64,000 nt of DNA from Golubevia sp. BC0850 (Eukaryota; Basidiomycota; Exobasidiomycetes; Golubeviales; Golubeviaceae), in assembly GCA_012976225.1 (NCBI GenBank), contig JAAVVG010000003.1, forward strand, positions 992,001-1,056,000. Reading direction: 5' to 3'. Made by a program: the position numbers and the translations under genes. Below the pieces are notes generated by a model that saw only the letters and a list, made by a program, of their open reading frames with translations, ran no database searches and was not told the origin of the DNA. Below are positions 1 through 13,074 of this stretch, one piece after another (within the stretch, counting starts at the first letter, position 1; every line of letters starts with the position of its first letter).

Positions 1-3000
1 TGATTCCATCCCTCAGAGATTCAGAAGCCCCAACAGCTGCAGGAGCCCTAAGCTTCAGCTCTTTGTAGACTTGACCAGCAGTAGCCACTTTTGGGAGAAT
101 GAGAAGGAAAGATTGACCATCCGAGAAGAAGAGCTCCACTCCAGTTCTCCTGTGAAGCCACGCTCTCTTGTGACATTGCTGAAGCTCTGACCAGAACCAC
201 TTCCTGGTCTGAGGGTCTCCTTCCAACTGGGCTACAAGACCAGTCGGACCAGAGGAGTTGCCTGCGCTTGAGGGAGTCAAAGTTGCGATGAAAGCGTCTC
301 TCTCCTCTGCCGGAGCCTCCCAGCTGTTGACTAGCTCTCCATTCTTCCTCTGCAGAACGTCGTCAACCAAGTAGAGACACTTCTTTCCGATGATGAGCAG
401 ACTTCCTCTAGCTTCGATGCCGACGGCTCGAGACGTGTTGAAAACCTCTTCGATGACGTCTCCACGCTCGAGTGAACGAAGTACACGACGGAACTTGTCG
501 TCACTTCCTTCGTCTAGATGAGATTGAGCTGGATCGGAATGAGCAGTTTCGATCTCCTGCTCTTCGCTTCCGGAAGCAAAGTGACCGCCTTCTACCATCA
601 CAGCCTCCGTGTTGTCCTCCCAAGACTCCTCTGCTTCGGCATCGCCAAGATCAGCGACTGGAGATCCAGGCAGAGCCGTGCTTATCTCGGTGGCGCTTTC
701 ATCCTGGTAAGGAACGTCGTCATCGCCATCTCTCTTGGGAAGCTCGGTCAGCTTCTTCCTAATCCTCGAGAGACCGCTTCCTCCTTCTGTCGGGTCGTGC
801 TTGAATTTGAGATGCCTTTCTGGATCGATCTCTGGTCCGAAGATGGCTCTCTCACGTTCCAAACCGTCCTTGAGCTTCTTCCATTCGACAGCTGCAAAGA
901 CTGCATGCTCTCTAGCGTCTTGATTGAACTTTGCGAATTTGAGATCTTCGTTCTGACAGAGGGTGCCATGCCATGAGACCATTCTCCTCTCTGTAGCTAC
1001 CACAGCTCCTTCTCTTGAATCTACTCGGTCCAAGAGCTCCTTGACGTGGGCCACGCGCTCGAGGTGAGCTGCTCCTTTGAGGGTGTCGAGAGATTTCAAG
1101 AAAGACGTCCAGGCCTGCGAATGAGGGAGTTCAGCTGGCGCTTGATCTTGACCCACCAAGAGTTTGGCGGCGTTCTCCAACTCGCACCCAAGAACGTCTG
1201 GAGCCGATGTTCCTTCGACAAGAATTGGTTCGACGATAGAAGGTCTAGAGAGAGTCATGAGCTTGAGGATGTTGAAACTAGAGAGCCTGGTTTCCTCGTC
1301 CTCTTCAATTAAGTAGAAACCCACTCGATTGAGGAGAGCGTGAAGGAAAGCGAGGTCAGAGTTCTCGGGGGCGAAGATCGCAGTCTGATTCTCCAAGATC
1401 TGATCAAAGGTCTGTTGAATGTCCTTGGATAAAGTAAGTCTGTAAAGCAGGATCCGATTGAGACTGATTAGAAGCGAGCGATTAGGTGGAGAATCCGGTC
1501 CGTAGCCAGGAGAGCCCGTGAGGATAGGAAGAATGGAAGTGATGAGAGCGAATAGGTCATTCTCCAGAGGACTTCCGCTCAAGATTTCGTCAGACGCTTG
1601 CTCAACAAAGGCTGAGAATGCGAGAGCCACTGAAGGAATCTCTACTGTGGAAGGAGAAGATACCACCTTAGCCTGAACAAGAGATACCAATCTACTGTAG
1701 AAAGCGGTCCGGAAGAGAGAGACCAGAGATAGATCCGTTGGAGGTATAGCGTTCATCAGAGCACTGATAGCAGCCGTAGATCCGGAGTTGACCATCGATT
1801 CGAAGCTCAGCTCTGCTAGCAATCGAACGATGCTGTCACAGAGAGTCTCTGCTGGCCCGGCTGCTGCCGTCGAAGGTCGATTGGCTTGCGCTTCCACGAA
1901 CGGGAGAACGGCGTCGACGATCCCTCGAAGTATGATTGGAGAGAAGAGCAAGTCTCTGAACTCAGATGACGCTTTACAGTGAGCATCGATCAGATTAACC
2001 GTGTCTGTTAGGCGGTTCAATTCGCTTGTTGCTTGAAACAGATTCGATAGAGCTGTTGGAGAGAAAGAGAGCGGAAACGTGACAGCAGGTCACTGGTCAG
2101 CAATTACAGCAAAACAAAGACTCGTTAAATTGGGGCAGACTACTCACACTTGGTGTCGACGTTCATCGACTGGCTCCTCTTTCTAGCATGCCTTCCCTTG
2201 CCGGCGAAGCTCGGCAGCAGTAAATCAGATGGCCGAGGTTGGGCGATTCGCTTTGCGTGACCTGCGTCTCCATCTCTCGCCGCGAGGGCTCGAACTCCGG
2301 TCTTGAATATGGAAACGATAGCTCTCATGATATGAGGATTCTTGATTCCGGAAGTAGACAAACCAGCAGAAGGAGAGAAGGAGTCGAATAGGGTCTTATT
2401 GACCAGCCTTTCTCTTGAAAGCAGGATTGACCAGCATGTTGGGAGAACGGAAGGAAGTGACCAGAATCTCGGAAGCAATCGCTCCAATACTTTGAATCCT
2501 CCCGCTAAGTTCAACTTCTGAGCGTACTCTCCATTGTCTTGAAGTAAGAGTCTTGCGAGAATTTGTAGAGATAGGCCGACAGCTTGAGGTTCAGCTCTTG
2601 GATGAAAGAAGATCAAAGGCCACTTGATGTTGACGCAAGCGCCAAATTTCCCCAGATAGACCGGCCTATCCAATATCAGATCGCAAAGCATTTCGAAGAT
2701 TTGAAGAGGAGCGTTCGCTTGAGATGCATTGGCCTTTGTAGGGGAGCTTGGCGGGTTAGAGGATTGAGAGATGACGTCGAGTCCAGCGTCCAGCGTCTTC
2801 ATTCTCCGAGGTTGGATCTGAGCTAGCTTGGTCTCAGGACCATGACATAGACACGAAGCTAGGTATGAAGAGATAGCTCTGGAAGTCGTTTCGGAGAAAC
2901 ACGATAGGGAGCAGGCTCTCACCGCAGCTACGACGAAAGGAACCATTTCCTCCGAGTAAAGCTGAGATCTCAACCCATAGAGTAGCTTCTTGACGATCTG

Positions 3001-6000
3001 CATCCTAGCGACCCTTTTGACGTTGAATCTTCGGTTTTTGGAGAGTCGGAACAGAATAGAAAAGTGTTCTAAATGGATCTTTTGAAGGTCGGTCGAAGTC
3101 TTTGACCAAATTTCCAGATCTAGAAGTACTATCCTGTATAGAAAAGGATTGACAAGAGTAGCTGAATCGATTGAGTTCATGTCGATTCCGACCGCTAGAA
3201 GGAAAGCATTCAAGATCTGAGGAGTGATTAGCCTGATCTTTTGTCTGACCAGGCTCCCTAAGATCTCGTAGCCTCGACATCTTTCCACGTCTTCCGAAAG
3301 CCTCCAACTGTGTCCCACCAAATCCAAGAAGAAGCAAAGTGACTTGAAAAGGGACTCGCTCGTCATCGACTTCTCTATCAACCTTAGGAGAATAGAACTT
3401 CCTCCAAGCTTGAAGACGGTGTCATCGAGAGAGCTGGGCGTTGAGATAACTGGGTCTCCGAACAGCTGAGCAAATCCAAAAGAAGCAGCTATAGCGTCTC
3501 TCGTGAGTGGAAGGGCTTGGTTGAGGATGATTGTCTGGTCACTTGAGGCTGAGGACTTGGATTGTTGATTTCTAGCGAATCGACCAGAGGGAGCGGCATT
3601 TGCTGAGTTCATGATGAAGTAGAATCGTTCCTCCGGAAAGAGAGCTGAAGATCTGCCAGCGATGGCGGTCACTAGAGGATGTTTAGCTAGATCCTTCTCA
3701 ACCGAGCTTCCACTGTTCCTAGGCGTCTCTCTAGCGACAGAATCCAGTCTGAGATTGATGGTAGAGCTGGCTTTGTAGGTCAAGAATCTGCCTAGGGAGT
3801 CCTGAGCGTTTCCAGAGTATCGAGACGTCAGCTCGTGAAGAACCAGAGGTAGGTCCGGAGGGAGCAGAGTATCTAGAGCAAAGGTCGGTCCAAGAGACCA
3901 GATCAGACGATTGGCTCTTCTTTTGTGGCTCTCCGATGTTTCGCCTGCTTGTCGGCTCTGGCCCATGCTCGAGGGAGGGGTGCCAAAGACAGCTCGAACA
4001 GGGGTTCCCAGACTTGAAGGAGAGGCAGGCCAGCTTGCCGGCTGCTCGTCGACCAGAATTCCATCGACGAAGAGCTGCAACAGAGAGGTCCTGGCTCCGG
4101 CTCTTGGCCGGGGATGCATCAAGACGATGTGGTAGGGTACAGAAGAGACGAATTGGAAGTTGAACCTGGTTCTTTGATCCTCCACGCTCGTTGAATAGTT
4201 GAGCTGTCCCGTACCTGGTTCGATAGTCAACCTCACGCTGCAATTGTGCTGAGCATCGAAGAAGTGAACTAGCTCCAGAGGAAGGGAAGGCTCTATCCTG
4301 TCTATCGTGATGTGAGTTGCGAAGGTCCATCCTTTGCATGAGGGGGGAGGCGGAAAAGGTCTCCTGAGATTGGAAAAGGCTAGGGAGGCTTCTCCTTCGA
4401 ATGTGACCTTGTTTGCTTCCCTGGACGGGGATGCGATTTTCAGTAGCAGATCGATCATGGATGGCCCATCCTGAGATGAATTCTCATCGTCGATCAAGTC
4501 CTGGAAGATCTTTCTTGCGTCTTGGGTAGAAACTCCCAACGAGAGTATCCTCTTCGTACAGCTCAGCCACTTGACTTGAATCTCCCGATCTTCTCGCTTG
4601 AAGATTCCGCTCTCCAGGCACTTGAGCAACTCCGTCCCTACTCCGGCGACTGACAGGGTGACTTGATTCCATTTGGTTGAAGTCATGTGTTCCAGAACAG
4701 TTGAGATCGCTAGCTTGAGTTCTCGTTCCTCTCCCTCTAGTTCTCTCTGCAGTTCCACCACAGCCAAGACTATCTTCCCAAACTTCACGTTGCCTGACCA
4801 TTGCTCCTGAATCTTCTTCTCGGCCTTGAATTTCCGCTCTTCAGTTGCAGAAAGATGAATGATGGGTGATGTTGGAGAACTGGAGGCTGATTTCGGGTGG
4901 TCGGGTGAGGCGCTAGAATTTGCAGCATCTTCGACGTCCAACTGCGCCTTCAAAGAAGAGAATCTCCCACTGAAGGTAGATACGTCTCCCAAGGCGAATC
5001 CGAGTAGAGAAGCGAAGAAGAATGAAGGAGAGGTCTTGGAGATGGTAGAAAGTCGAAGCGAAGCCGTCAAAGAGTCCCAACCTAAAGCTTCTAGAGTCTG
5101 GAGGTTCGAAGGATGATGAGAGATGGCTTCGTTCAAGATGCAAAGAGCAACTTTGAACACTTCGCATCTATGCCTCTCCAACAGCTGAGGATCGTCCACT
5201 TCCTCCGTAGTCACTGATCCTGGACCAGGGAAAGCTTCCGAAGTGGGATCTGGCAATGAGAGTTGGCTTGCTTTCGGCATGTTCTCTCCTTCAGCTTCCG
5301 TCGTCTCCTTCTCCTTTCCTTTCCCTTTCAGTTCCAAAGGTGATTCTTTAGAAGGAAGAGTGCTCTCCAGAGCAGATAGCATCTGAATGACAGCTAGGAA
5401 GCCACCGAGGTCTTTGAAGTCGTCCTTGACTGGCTCCTCATTAGAGCTTTCGACCAGCAGCCTGTGTACCTGAGCTCCTAGGTGCAGCTAAAGCGTACAA
5501 TAGAACAAATGGAGTCCAGAGATGACCGATGTACGGATCAAAGAGAATGAGAGTTGGAAGTCAGAGAAAGCTCCAGAGATTGCCTTGCAGAGAGCTGGAC
5601 TGCCCAACCTCGTCCTATAGGACGACTCAAGAGCTAATGATCTTAACTTCTTTAGACTGAATTAGAGTCTGCAGTCGCTAGTGCAGATTCCCTGTCAGCT
5701 CACAACCACCTGTTCCCTCTGATTAACCTGACTGAGTCTGAACAGCTCGTACTCACCTTCCCAACCAAATCCTGAGGTTCTGACCTATGAATAGCCTCTA
5801 AGGTAGCTCTCAATTCCTCTCTCAAAGCCTCCCTATGAGGAGTGAGGTCTCTATCAGGACCCAGTCCTCTTGAGACTATCCTTGGAGATGATTCAGAGTT
5901 CATGAACCCTCCCAACTCTGCTTGAGACTGCTTCGCTCCTGCTGATCTTGAAGATCGATATGTTGGGTAGTTTGTCGGAAGGGGGGAGAAAGAGGTTGGA

Positions 6001-6266
6001 GGAGTGGAAGGATTTAGATGATTTGAGGATTGAATGGATTGAGAATTGAGGGAAGAATGAGAGATGGACTTTCTCATCGAGGGGGGCGATGGTTCATTCA
6101 ATATCCTTGAAGCTGAAAGTAGATTGCTTGAAGAAGTTGAAGTTCTAAGAGAAGGCGTCGTTGGAGTTGATAAGTTGTTGCTGGAGGAAGTGGAAGGAGA
6201 GGAGCTGGTTTCTCTTGCTCCTCCTTCTCCTCCTTGAAATTGTTGACGTGATTGGCTTGGATCCAT
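1..6266 (-). CDS. BEACH-domain (neurobeachin/LYST/Bph1-family) protein, C-terminus beyond window
   Basis: Model: complement(join(<1..2052, 2148..5487, 5648..5677, 5757..6266)), about 1977 residues visible. The first ~150 residues are Ser/Thr-rich and look disordered. A long alpha-helical region follows. A concanavalin A-like sandwich lies at about residues 560-740 (CKGWTFATHI, VHFFDAQHNCSVRL, LLQLFVDGILVDEQP). The last ~165 visible residues read as the PH-like domain that precedes BEACH (KFRRVLRSLERGDVIEEVF, KKCLYLVDD, KRAWLHRRTGVELFFSDGQS). BEACH and WD40 repeats would lie left of base 1. Family members are large cytosolic scaffolds for vesicle traffic and membrane fission. The 30-nt second exon is inferred: it uses a GTTAAG donor, restores the frame, and joins EPQDLVGK to RLQTLIQSKE and LHLGAQVHRLL. 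Family assignment is firm; the exact 5' exons are less sure. Confidence 0.87.
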
Positions 6267-6819
6267 TTCAAGAGCTTCTATTCCATTCCAAACACTGAAT
6301 ACGGTGCATTCAGTCCAGAAGTGTCGAATGCGTTGGGAGGGAAGAAGAGGTCGAGGTCATAGTGACTTTTGATAACAGGCCGATTTCATTGAGCTGGTCC
6401 GTGCGTGCCATTTTTGGCACCTCTTCCACAAAGTTCAGTCGACAGCTCCAAAAAAGCTCTTAACCAAGCTTTCTTTCTTTATAGAAGAAAAAGAAGTTTG
6501 ATTCCTTGTGGCGTTCGTCTAGCCTTTGAAAAGCTGAGCTCGATTCCTCTATACTCACCTGAACAGGAGAGTAAGGAGATGAGATAGGACCATGAACTAG
6601 TCTTGAAGAGTATGGCAGAAGCTCTGATATAGAAAAAAGGAACACAGGTGTATAATTGATGATTTCTTCCTTCGAATGACTCTGAAGCCTGAGCTCGACT
6701 CTTCTCATCACTCACCTCAGGTTTGACTTTTGAGACTGGTTGTAGTAAGGCAAGGAACATAAAGAAGGTGTACTTGTATATTTGAAGAGGTCTTCCTTCG
6801 AATCTCAACCTCCCAGGCA

Positions 6820-7003
6820 TCTGATTGCCAGTTCTCAAAGTTCACCCAGCGTCCCCCAGTCCTGAGAACTGATCCATCAGTTAGAACCAAGCTCATCTCA
6901 AGGGACTTCATTTGAGAGATGAGTCTTCAGATCGAGTCGATGAATCAGGTAGGATATGGTGACACGGCCATTGAACTTGAGACTTGTATCGAATCAGGTG
7001 GAT
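6820..7003 (-). repeat. Two-copy dispersed repeat, copy 1
   Basis: The minus strand here is close to the plus strand at 20892-21085, with long identical runs around ggccgtgtcaccatatccta and actgatggatcagttctcag. Copy 2 carries an extra ggac relative to this copy. Similarity fades on both sides. Confidence 0.8.
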
Positions 7004-7187
7004 GGCTTGAGGATGGAAGTGCGATTCGAAGTGATACGGAACGTAGTTGGGTTCTGAAGAAATCGTGAGTTTGGGTTGTTGTGGAGTGAAGAGTTAGAGA
7101 GAGTGAAGAAGAAAAAAGAAGGAGGATAGAGAAGAGAGACGCGAGAGAAAGAAGAACGACTCCCACAATTTTCATCCTCCATAATCG
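6945..7187 (-). CDS. Possible small membrane or secreted protein ORF (doubtful)
   Basis: An ATG at 7187 opens an 80-residue frame starting MKIVGVVLLSLASLFSILLL, which looks like a signal peptide or signal anchor, followed by a short polar segment ending SSHPPDSIQVSSSMAVSP. The frame closes inside the two-copy repeat. Further exons may follow on the minus strand, for example one containing LTDGSVLRTGGRWVNFENW at about 6815-6880. That segment faintly resembles the beta-sandwich of EMC7-type proteins, but the match is weak and the joins are uncertain. It could equally be noncoding. Confidence 0.15.
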   Translation of the reverse strand, partial: RLWRMKIVGVVLLSLASLFSILLLFSSSLSLTLHSTTTQTHDFFRTQLRSVSLRIALPSSSHPPDSIQVSSSMAVSPYPT

Positions 7188-7837
7188 AGCCTCGCATCTT
7201 CTTCGATCCACTCTGCAATTGGAGATCAATACACTCCAAAAAAATTTCTTTCCAAGAGAGGAAAGAGCATCAGAGAATCTACTTTCTCAGATTGGCAACA
7301 TTGACTTTCGTCGAATTGAACTTGGGTCACAGAGCCTCCAGCTTGTTTGCTGCGAACTACTCTAAAATAGCTGAGATGTAAGAATCTTCCAGGCAAGTAA
7401 GCTCAAGGAACCTCTGAAAAGGCCATGAGATCACACGAGACCAATGAAGGCTGCTACATGGGTCTGACGACTTGTTTATTGTGAATTCCGAATCTTTCTT
7501 TCGCGTTCGCAGCCTGCTGATCCTTTGGTACAAACAAACAAGGGTGCTCAACAGGTTTCCGTTTGATTCCTTCTCTCCGTCTCGCTGCCGACACCCAGAA
7601 GTTAGCATGAGAACCATCGTTCCAATCTTCAAGAGTATTCAAGCTTGATCCTAATGTTCTATTGAGATTATGTTCGACTGCTACGTGTACATCGAATGTT
7701 TGGTTCTGAAGCGAAAGGCACTAGAAGAGAAAAGGTGCCCAAGAAATAGCAATGGAAACGAAAGGTTTCCACAATAAGTGTTGTAATGAGATTTGAGGAA
7801 ATGTGGGCAGATAGAAAGTCTGGAAGGAAGATGGAAG

Positions 7838-10800
7838 CTAATCTGAATCCCATTTGATCCGTTTAGCGAATTCTGATTTGAGAAGATGAAGTAGCAGTAA
7901 AAACCAATCAGTCATGATTTCGAAGTGTTTGATTCCACTTGCAAAGAGCGAACTCACCTTCGATTCGGCTGACGACGTTTCGCTCGATCTCATTTCCTTT
8001 TCCAGCAGCGACTTTCAAGACGTATTCGTTCACCCTCCTAGAACCCAACAGATCTACGTGATCTCCAGTTGATTCACCACCTCTAAGATCCATGGCATCT
8101 GGCTCATGAAGAAGTTCGTGGGTCACGATTTTGGCTGTTGGCGGGTAGGCAAAGAAAGAGAGAAGAGAATCGATTCTTCAGAAAAGCAACTCCATCAAAA
8201 TAGACTTGGAGGTCATCTCGTCTTGTGAAAGAGCATCTATCCAAGAAACTCACCTCCTCCTGGATTGTATCGCTTCCGCTTCCACCCCTCTTCACACATC
8301 GAACCGAGAGAGAGAAGACTGACTGTTCCATCTCCATCTCCCATCTTACATCCTGCTCGCATGATAGGTTTAGAAGTTTCGTTGTGCCTGGAAACAGCAA
8401 GGGAGGGGTGAAGGATCCGTAAATTAAGCATCGTACAAGCACGATCGAGAGATGAAGATTCTGATTCTCGAGACACGATCTTCCTTTTTTGGGTACTCAC
8501 ATTGAAGTATCAATCTTGTTGCTTCTACCCAATGGGAAGTCCAAAGGAGCAGAGAAAGTAGTGTTATCACAATCCGTGCATTGAGCACTAACCCCTTCAG
8601 CCATAGCTTCATCTCTTTGAAACAATCCTTGTTCATAATAATAACTTCTTTCAGTAGATTTCCCAACTCCATAAAGACAATAAATCTTCAAATTCGGAGC
8701 GTTAGGTAATTTAGCTTCCAAAGGATTGGCCCATTTCGTCGGGTCTTGATCATTTAATTTCAATTGTTCTTCACTCCTCTCGATCCCATTGGAATAATTA
8801 CTCTCCATCATTTTTTGAAAAGTAGTTGGAGAATGTTGAAGCAAATAAGTGATAGCATCTTCAGCAGTTAAATTAGGTTGCAGATTTTTGGAATGATAAT
8901 CACTTGCATCTTTAGCTTTTGAATGAGGTAATTTGAAAGAATAAACGTTTCCATGAGTTTCAGTTGCATCTTCATCGTCATCTGGTGCCCAAGTTTCATT
9001 TCCCCAAACTGCTTCTCCTCCTTTAATCACCATACTTGCACTTCCAGCCCAAGTTCTAAATAGCTTAGCTCGTTCGGATCTCGAGAAGAACTTCTCGAGT
9101 AAATAAGCACCAGCAGGTGGCAATTCAACTGTATCTCTCATTTCTCCAGATAGAAGAGCTGCCATCGTCTTGGGAACTCCAAGGAAAGTTCCAGCGATCG
9201 AAGTGAAAGATTCAAGGTGATCTTCGACCCAAGTTGGACCTCCATTTCCGAATCCAGGTCCACTTGCTTCGACCCATTTCATGAAGTACATGGCGACTGA
9301 AGAACCCATACTATGAGCTACCAAGACAGTCTTCTTTTGGTGTAGGATGCTGTTCCGTTCAATTTGGAGCTGAGAAGAAGAAAGGGTAAAACGCGGAAAC
9401 TTGATTAGTCTGAGAACTTTCTTGACTTGGTCTGAGATCTTAGGCGCAACCTCCTGGCTTACCTTCAGCCTGGTAAAGAAATGATCTCGCACTTCTAGAT
9501 TGTGATAACTCAGCCTCCAATCGAAACTGGCAAGCCAAAGGTTGTTAGTATCGTAGCCAATCGCAGCCAAATTCTCGATGACCTGAACAGAGAAAGAGAA
9601 GACGAAAGAAAAATGAGAATAGATTTCTTTCGACGTCCATGTCGAGAAGAGATAGACTCACCTTGCTCCAAATCCAATAACCAGTCTGGAGATTCGTAAA
9701 CGAAGAGAAAATGTAGGATAAAGCGCATCAGCGAAAGAAACCCTCATCTAAGATTTTCAAAAACCTCGAGAAGCTTGTCCTCTCCCTCTACTCAACTCAC
9801 AACGAAATAACTAGCAGCATCCAATCCCTCAGCAGCTCTAACTTTAATCCCATCAGGATCCAATCCAGTAACCGGATCCAAACTTAAATGTTTAATCCAC
9901 ATTTCCTTTTCAAAAACAATCAATCTCATCATGGTACTTGTACCCCAAAGTCTTTTCCTAAAGTTCCCACTAGCTTCTTCATTAGTTGACCAACTTTCCA
10001 ACCCAGTAGAAATGATTCCAGGCAATAGAACCACCGGATGTTCAGCTTTATAGCCTTTCTGTTTCAATCCTCTACCGACTTGGAAATCCTTTGTGGTTAA
10101 CCATTGACGAGTGTTTGTGAACAATTTGTCACCTAGGTCTGCATATTCAGTTGGAATTCGGAGTGATAAGTCCAGGTTTGAAATGTCAATTCCTAGACCT
10201 GTCAATTGTTCATCTACTATCGATTTGAAGGCTGAAACGTGATGTTCCATCAGAGAATGTTGCGAGATTGCCCAGGCTAGAACTCCTCCTAGGAGAACTC
10301 CGGCTAGTAAGAATAGTCTACGATATTTCAAGACCCCTTTAGGTGCGTTTTCTGAGGAGAGTTAGGAGATGGAGGGAGTAAGTGTTGCTTTCCTCGACGG
10401 AAGCTGCCCTTCCTGAACCCCAGATCCTTTCCTCCCGCATTCTTCACATCATGATCATTTTCTTCATTTCTTGTTTCTTGATCAATCCAGCATAGCTTTG
10501 TACTCACCATCACCAACCAACCAAGGGACTTCACTCAGATCCAACTACACCCCAAAGAAAGAAGTCAATCCCAAGTCAGAGTCTCTCTTTAACATCTCTT
10601 TCTCACTCCATCCAATCAAATCCGTTCTCAACTCACCTCATCGAAAGGAGTTCCAGGAGCTTTGAGCCTATAACTAGTGCTCCTATTTGGACTCTTTCCA
10701 TTTCTACCAAAAACGCCATGACCAGCTAAAGAAGGTCTCTGATTGTTTGTCCTTTCTAAGACAATCTTCTTCGGTAAATGTTGAGTTTTACCATTCTTAT

Positions 10801-10981
10801 CAACCCAAGAATCTGATGACTCTGAAGTTGGAGTTGAAGTACCAGAGTTTAGTGGAGTGTTGGTGGAAGAAGAGTTCGAGGTGAAGGAAGTGGCAGTAGT
10901 TCGTGCATTTGAGTTTTGATGAGATTGATTTCCATGAAGATCTGATTCTGAATGATTGGCGTTGGTTCTCTTTCTCGCCAT
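7838..10981 (-). CDS. LRO1: Phospholipid:diacylglycerol acyltransferase (PDAT)
   Basis: Makes triacylglycerol by moving an acyl chain from a phospholipid to diacylglycerol in the ER. Model: complement(join(7838..7872, 7958..8134, 8254..8387, 8501..9369, 9463..9582, 9662..9685, 9801..10351, 10508..10544, 10637..10981)), 763 residues. A Ser/Asn-rich basic cytosolic tail of ~130 residues precedes one membrane anchor (RRLFLLAGVLLGGVLAWAI). The LCAT-like lipase fold follows: HPVVLLPGI lid region, GYWIWSK, NLWLASFDWRLSY, nucleophile elbow VAHSMGSS, catalytic Asp context GDGDGTV and catalytic His context STGDHVDLLG. Length matches fungal LRO1 proteins. All eight introns keep frame, and the 24-nt and 37-nt exons encode conserved family residues. 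The last exon gives the C-terminus EEFAKRIKWDSD. Confidence 0.95.
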
Positions 10982-11880
10982 TCTTGATGAAAGGGGAACT
11001 GTAGTACTGTAGGGATGTGATAGGTGATAGCTGACTGTCTCTGCTGAAGGATGCTTAGTCCTCGATCCTTGAACCTTTGAATCTCAATGAGAGAAATCTG
11101 GGACCAGTTTTGACTGTTCGATCAAACCGAAGGGAGACAGAGACAGAAATCTGAGAGGAGAAGAAGGATGGAGTCCAATGTTGGAACAACAACGAGTGGA
11201 GTTCAGAAAATGGATCCAACTTCCGTGCATTATTTTCAGCGTTGAAGCAAAAAGCTTTTCAAGCCATTCTCGTCAATTGGTTCAGTCGTTCAACAGTTTG
11301 AGCTTTTGAGGTTTTCAATGCATAGTTTCGAGAAAGGGTGGTTTTATGTGCTTGAGTTTGTTGAATACATGATGGAGAAAGGAAAGGGGGTGATAAAAAG
11401 AGAGAACAGAAAAGAGGTAACCTCCTGAAGGACAGAAGAGTAAAAAAAAAAAAGAATGGAAAAGAAGTTGATGGTATCATTAGAAGAGAGAAAGAGAGAG
11501 AGAGACCTAGCTTTCCCTCCAAAAACGCAACCATCGGTTTAAGAATTGAATTTGTTGCCTAGAAAGCATTTTTGAAAGTTTTGATTTTGTGTCATAGTCA
11601 ATAAGATTTCTCGTTTCTCGAAGTGAGCAGTCTCGATCTTGCTTTTAAACCAGAAAGGAAGTTGAAGATGAAAGAAACTATCGTTTTGTTAAAAACTATT
11701 TTGGATTGCAAAGTTGAAAGAAACTACCTGGGATGAAAATGATAGATGAGACATTAAAATGAAAAGAAAGAGAGAGAAGAGTTGGAAACCAGAAAAAAGG
11801 GGGAAAGCAAAAATAAGACCTGAAAATGTGTTTTTTGAAAGTTTGGGATTTCTTTGATTTTAAGACTTTTTGGGTTTGAT
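10982..11880. other. Intergenic: PDAT promoter and RPL19 3' region
   Basis: Nothing coding is convincing. The stretch contains purine-rich and T-rich low-complexity runs (an A-run near 11445, GA repeats near 11490) and only short low-complexity ORFs. Confidence 0.5.
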
Positions 11881-13074
11881 TTACTTCTTCTCTTCGGCTT
11901 CGAGCTCAACTGCAGTGATAGCAGCTCTGTTTGATTTGGCAATGGAAAGGAAGATGTAAGGAAATGAGTCAGAAAACACAGAGGTTGAGTTCGAATCTTT
12001 CCACTTGCTAAGCCTATCTCTCCATCTCCAATCTGTCTGTCCCTCTCCCAACTCCACCTCAAATCTCCTTCCTTCCATTCGAACTCTATCTTCAGTCTCA
12101 AACGAAACTCACCTCTTCTCTGCGAGTCTTCCAGCACGACGTTCACGCATGTTCTTGTTACGTAGACGACGAGCCTCCATCTGGTCAGCAAGGGTCTTGG
12201 AACGGGCGTTCTCAGCCTTGGCTTTGTGAATGTGTTCCATGATAACACGCTTGTTCTTGAAGACGTTACCCTTGGACTTCATGTAAAGCTCGTGGTAACT
12301 AGGGTTGAGGGGTAGGTGGGCGGGGACAGAGGTGTGAGTGCATGCCATCTAGGTACGGCGGACTTATTCAACTGAAGTTTCAGATGGATTCCACAAAGCA
12401 ATAAAGCTCTGATTGAATTCAACAGGAGAGGCGAGAGAGCGTAGGGGTGGCTCTAGCTGAACACCTCGAAACCTCGAAGTGCTGCTGCTAGAGCACCCCT
12501 ACTCTGCGCGCGGCAGCTACTACTTCTCTTCCAGCTCGATCGAATGCAAACTGAATCGAGTTCATCTCAACCATTCTTTCCAGCCAATCTAGAAGAGAAC
12601 CAGAGCTCTTCTCTCCCGACCCATTCCTGCAGACCTTGTCCTTCTCACCACCACCAGCTCGTCCCAGTCACCATCCAACCTCCATATCCCCTTCCTCCGC
12701 TCTCCACCCTCTACTCACAGGTGCTTATCGATCTTTCCAGCTTCTCTGTACTTTCTGAGTAGACGACGTAGAACACGTTGACGTCTCATCCACATGACCT
12801 TGGTTGGCATTCTGGCCTCAGAGGTACCCTTTCTCTTACCAGTTCCAGTGTGTCTTCCAGCACGCTTGGCGGCTTGAGCATCTCTGGTTCTGGCACGGGA
12901 TTGTCCCTTGACTGGCTTGCGAATGATAGCACCATCCTTGACCAATTTGCGGACGTTGGCACGAGAGTTGGCGTTGGCAATGTCAGATTGCTCAGCTGGG
13001 TCCAACCAGACTTTACGTTGACCGACTCCCATGACGGAAGCTGCTAGACGCTTTTGAGAACGTAGATTGACCAT
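11881..13074 (-). CDS. RPL19: 60S ribosomal protein L19 (eL19)
   Basis: Structural protein of the large ribosomal subunit. Model: complement(join(11881..11926, 12113..12298, 12719..13074)), 195 residues, the usual eL19 length. The start [20 protein letters not shown], the basic middle ([37 protein letters not shown]) and [20 protein letters not shown] are classic eL19. The C-terminus is the usual Lys/Arg/Glu-rich helix ending ELEAEEKK. Intron 1 is 420 bp, long for this window, and intron 2 is 186 bp. The gene is divergent from RPS27, with 504 bp between the two start codons. Confidence 0.98.

Larger units (their letters stand above)
6267..7837. other. Intergenic stretch, no confident gene
   Basis: This lies between the start of the BEACH gene and the stop of the PDAT gene. 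It holds one copy of a two-copy repeat (6820-7003) and a short minus-strand ORF with a hydrophobic start (see 6945-7187). Canonical GTGAGT donors and CAG acceptors occur on the minus strand at about 6560-6720, so the region may be transcribed and spliced. I could not assemble an open frame longer than about 100 codons that I trust. Confidence 0.5.

Noticed and set aside
518-976. 152-codon plus-strand ORF near the left edge
   Set aside because: The opposite strand is continuously open and encodes the PH-BEACH segment of the large protein, so this is a shadow frame.
3731-4339. 202-codon minus-strand ORF
   Set aside because: Overlaps the concanavalin A-like domain of the BEACH gene in another frame of the same strand.
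6479-7240. Possible EMC7-like gene with several small exons
   Set aside because: One segment is faintly similar, but no set of introns gave a consistent frame, and the neighbouring repeat copy shows conservation at DNA rather than protein level.
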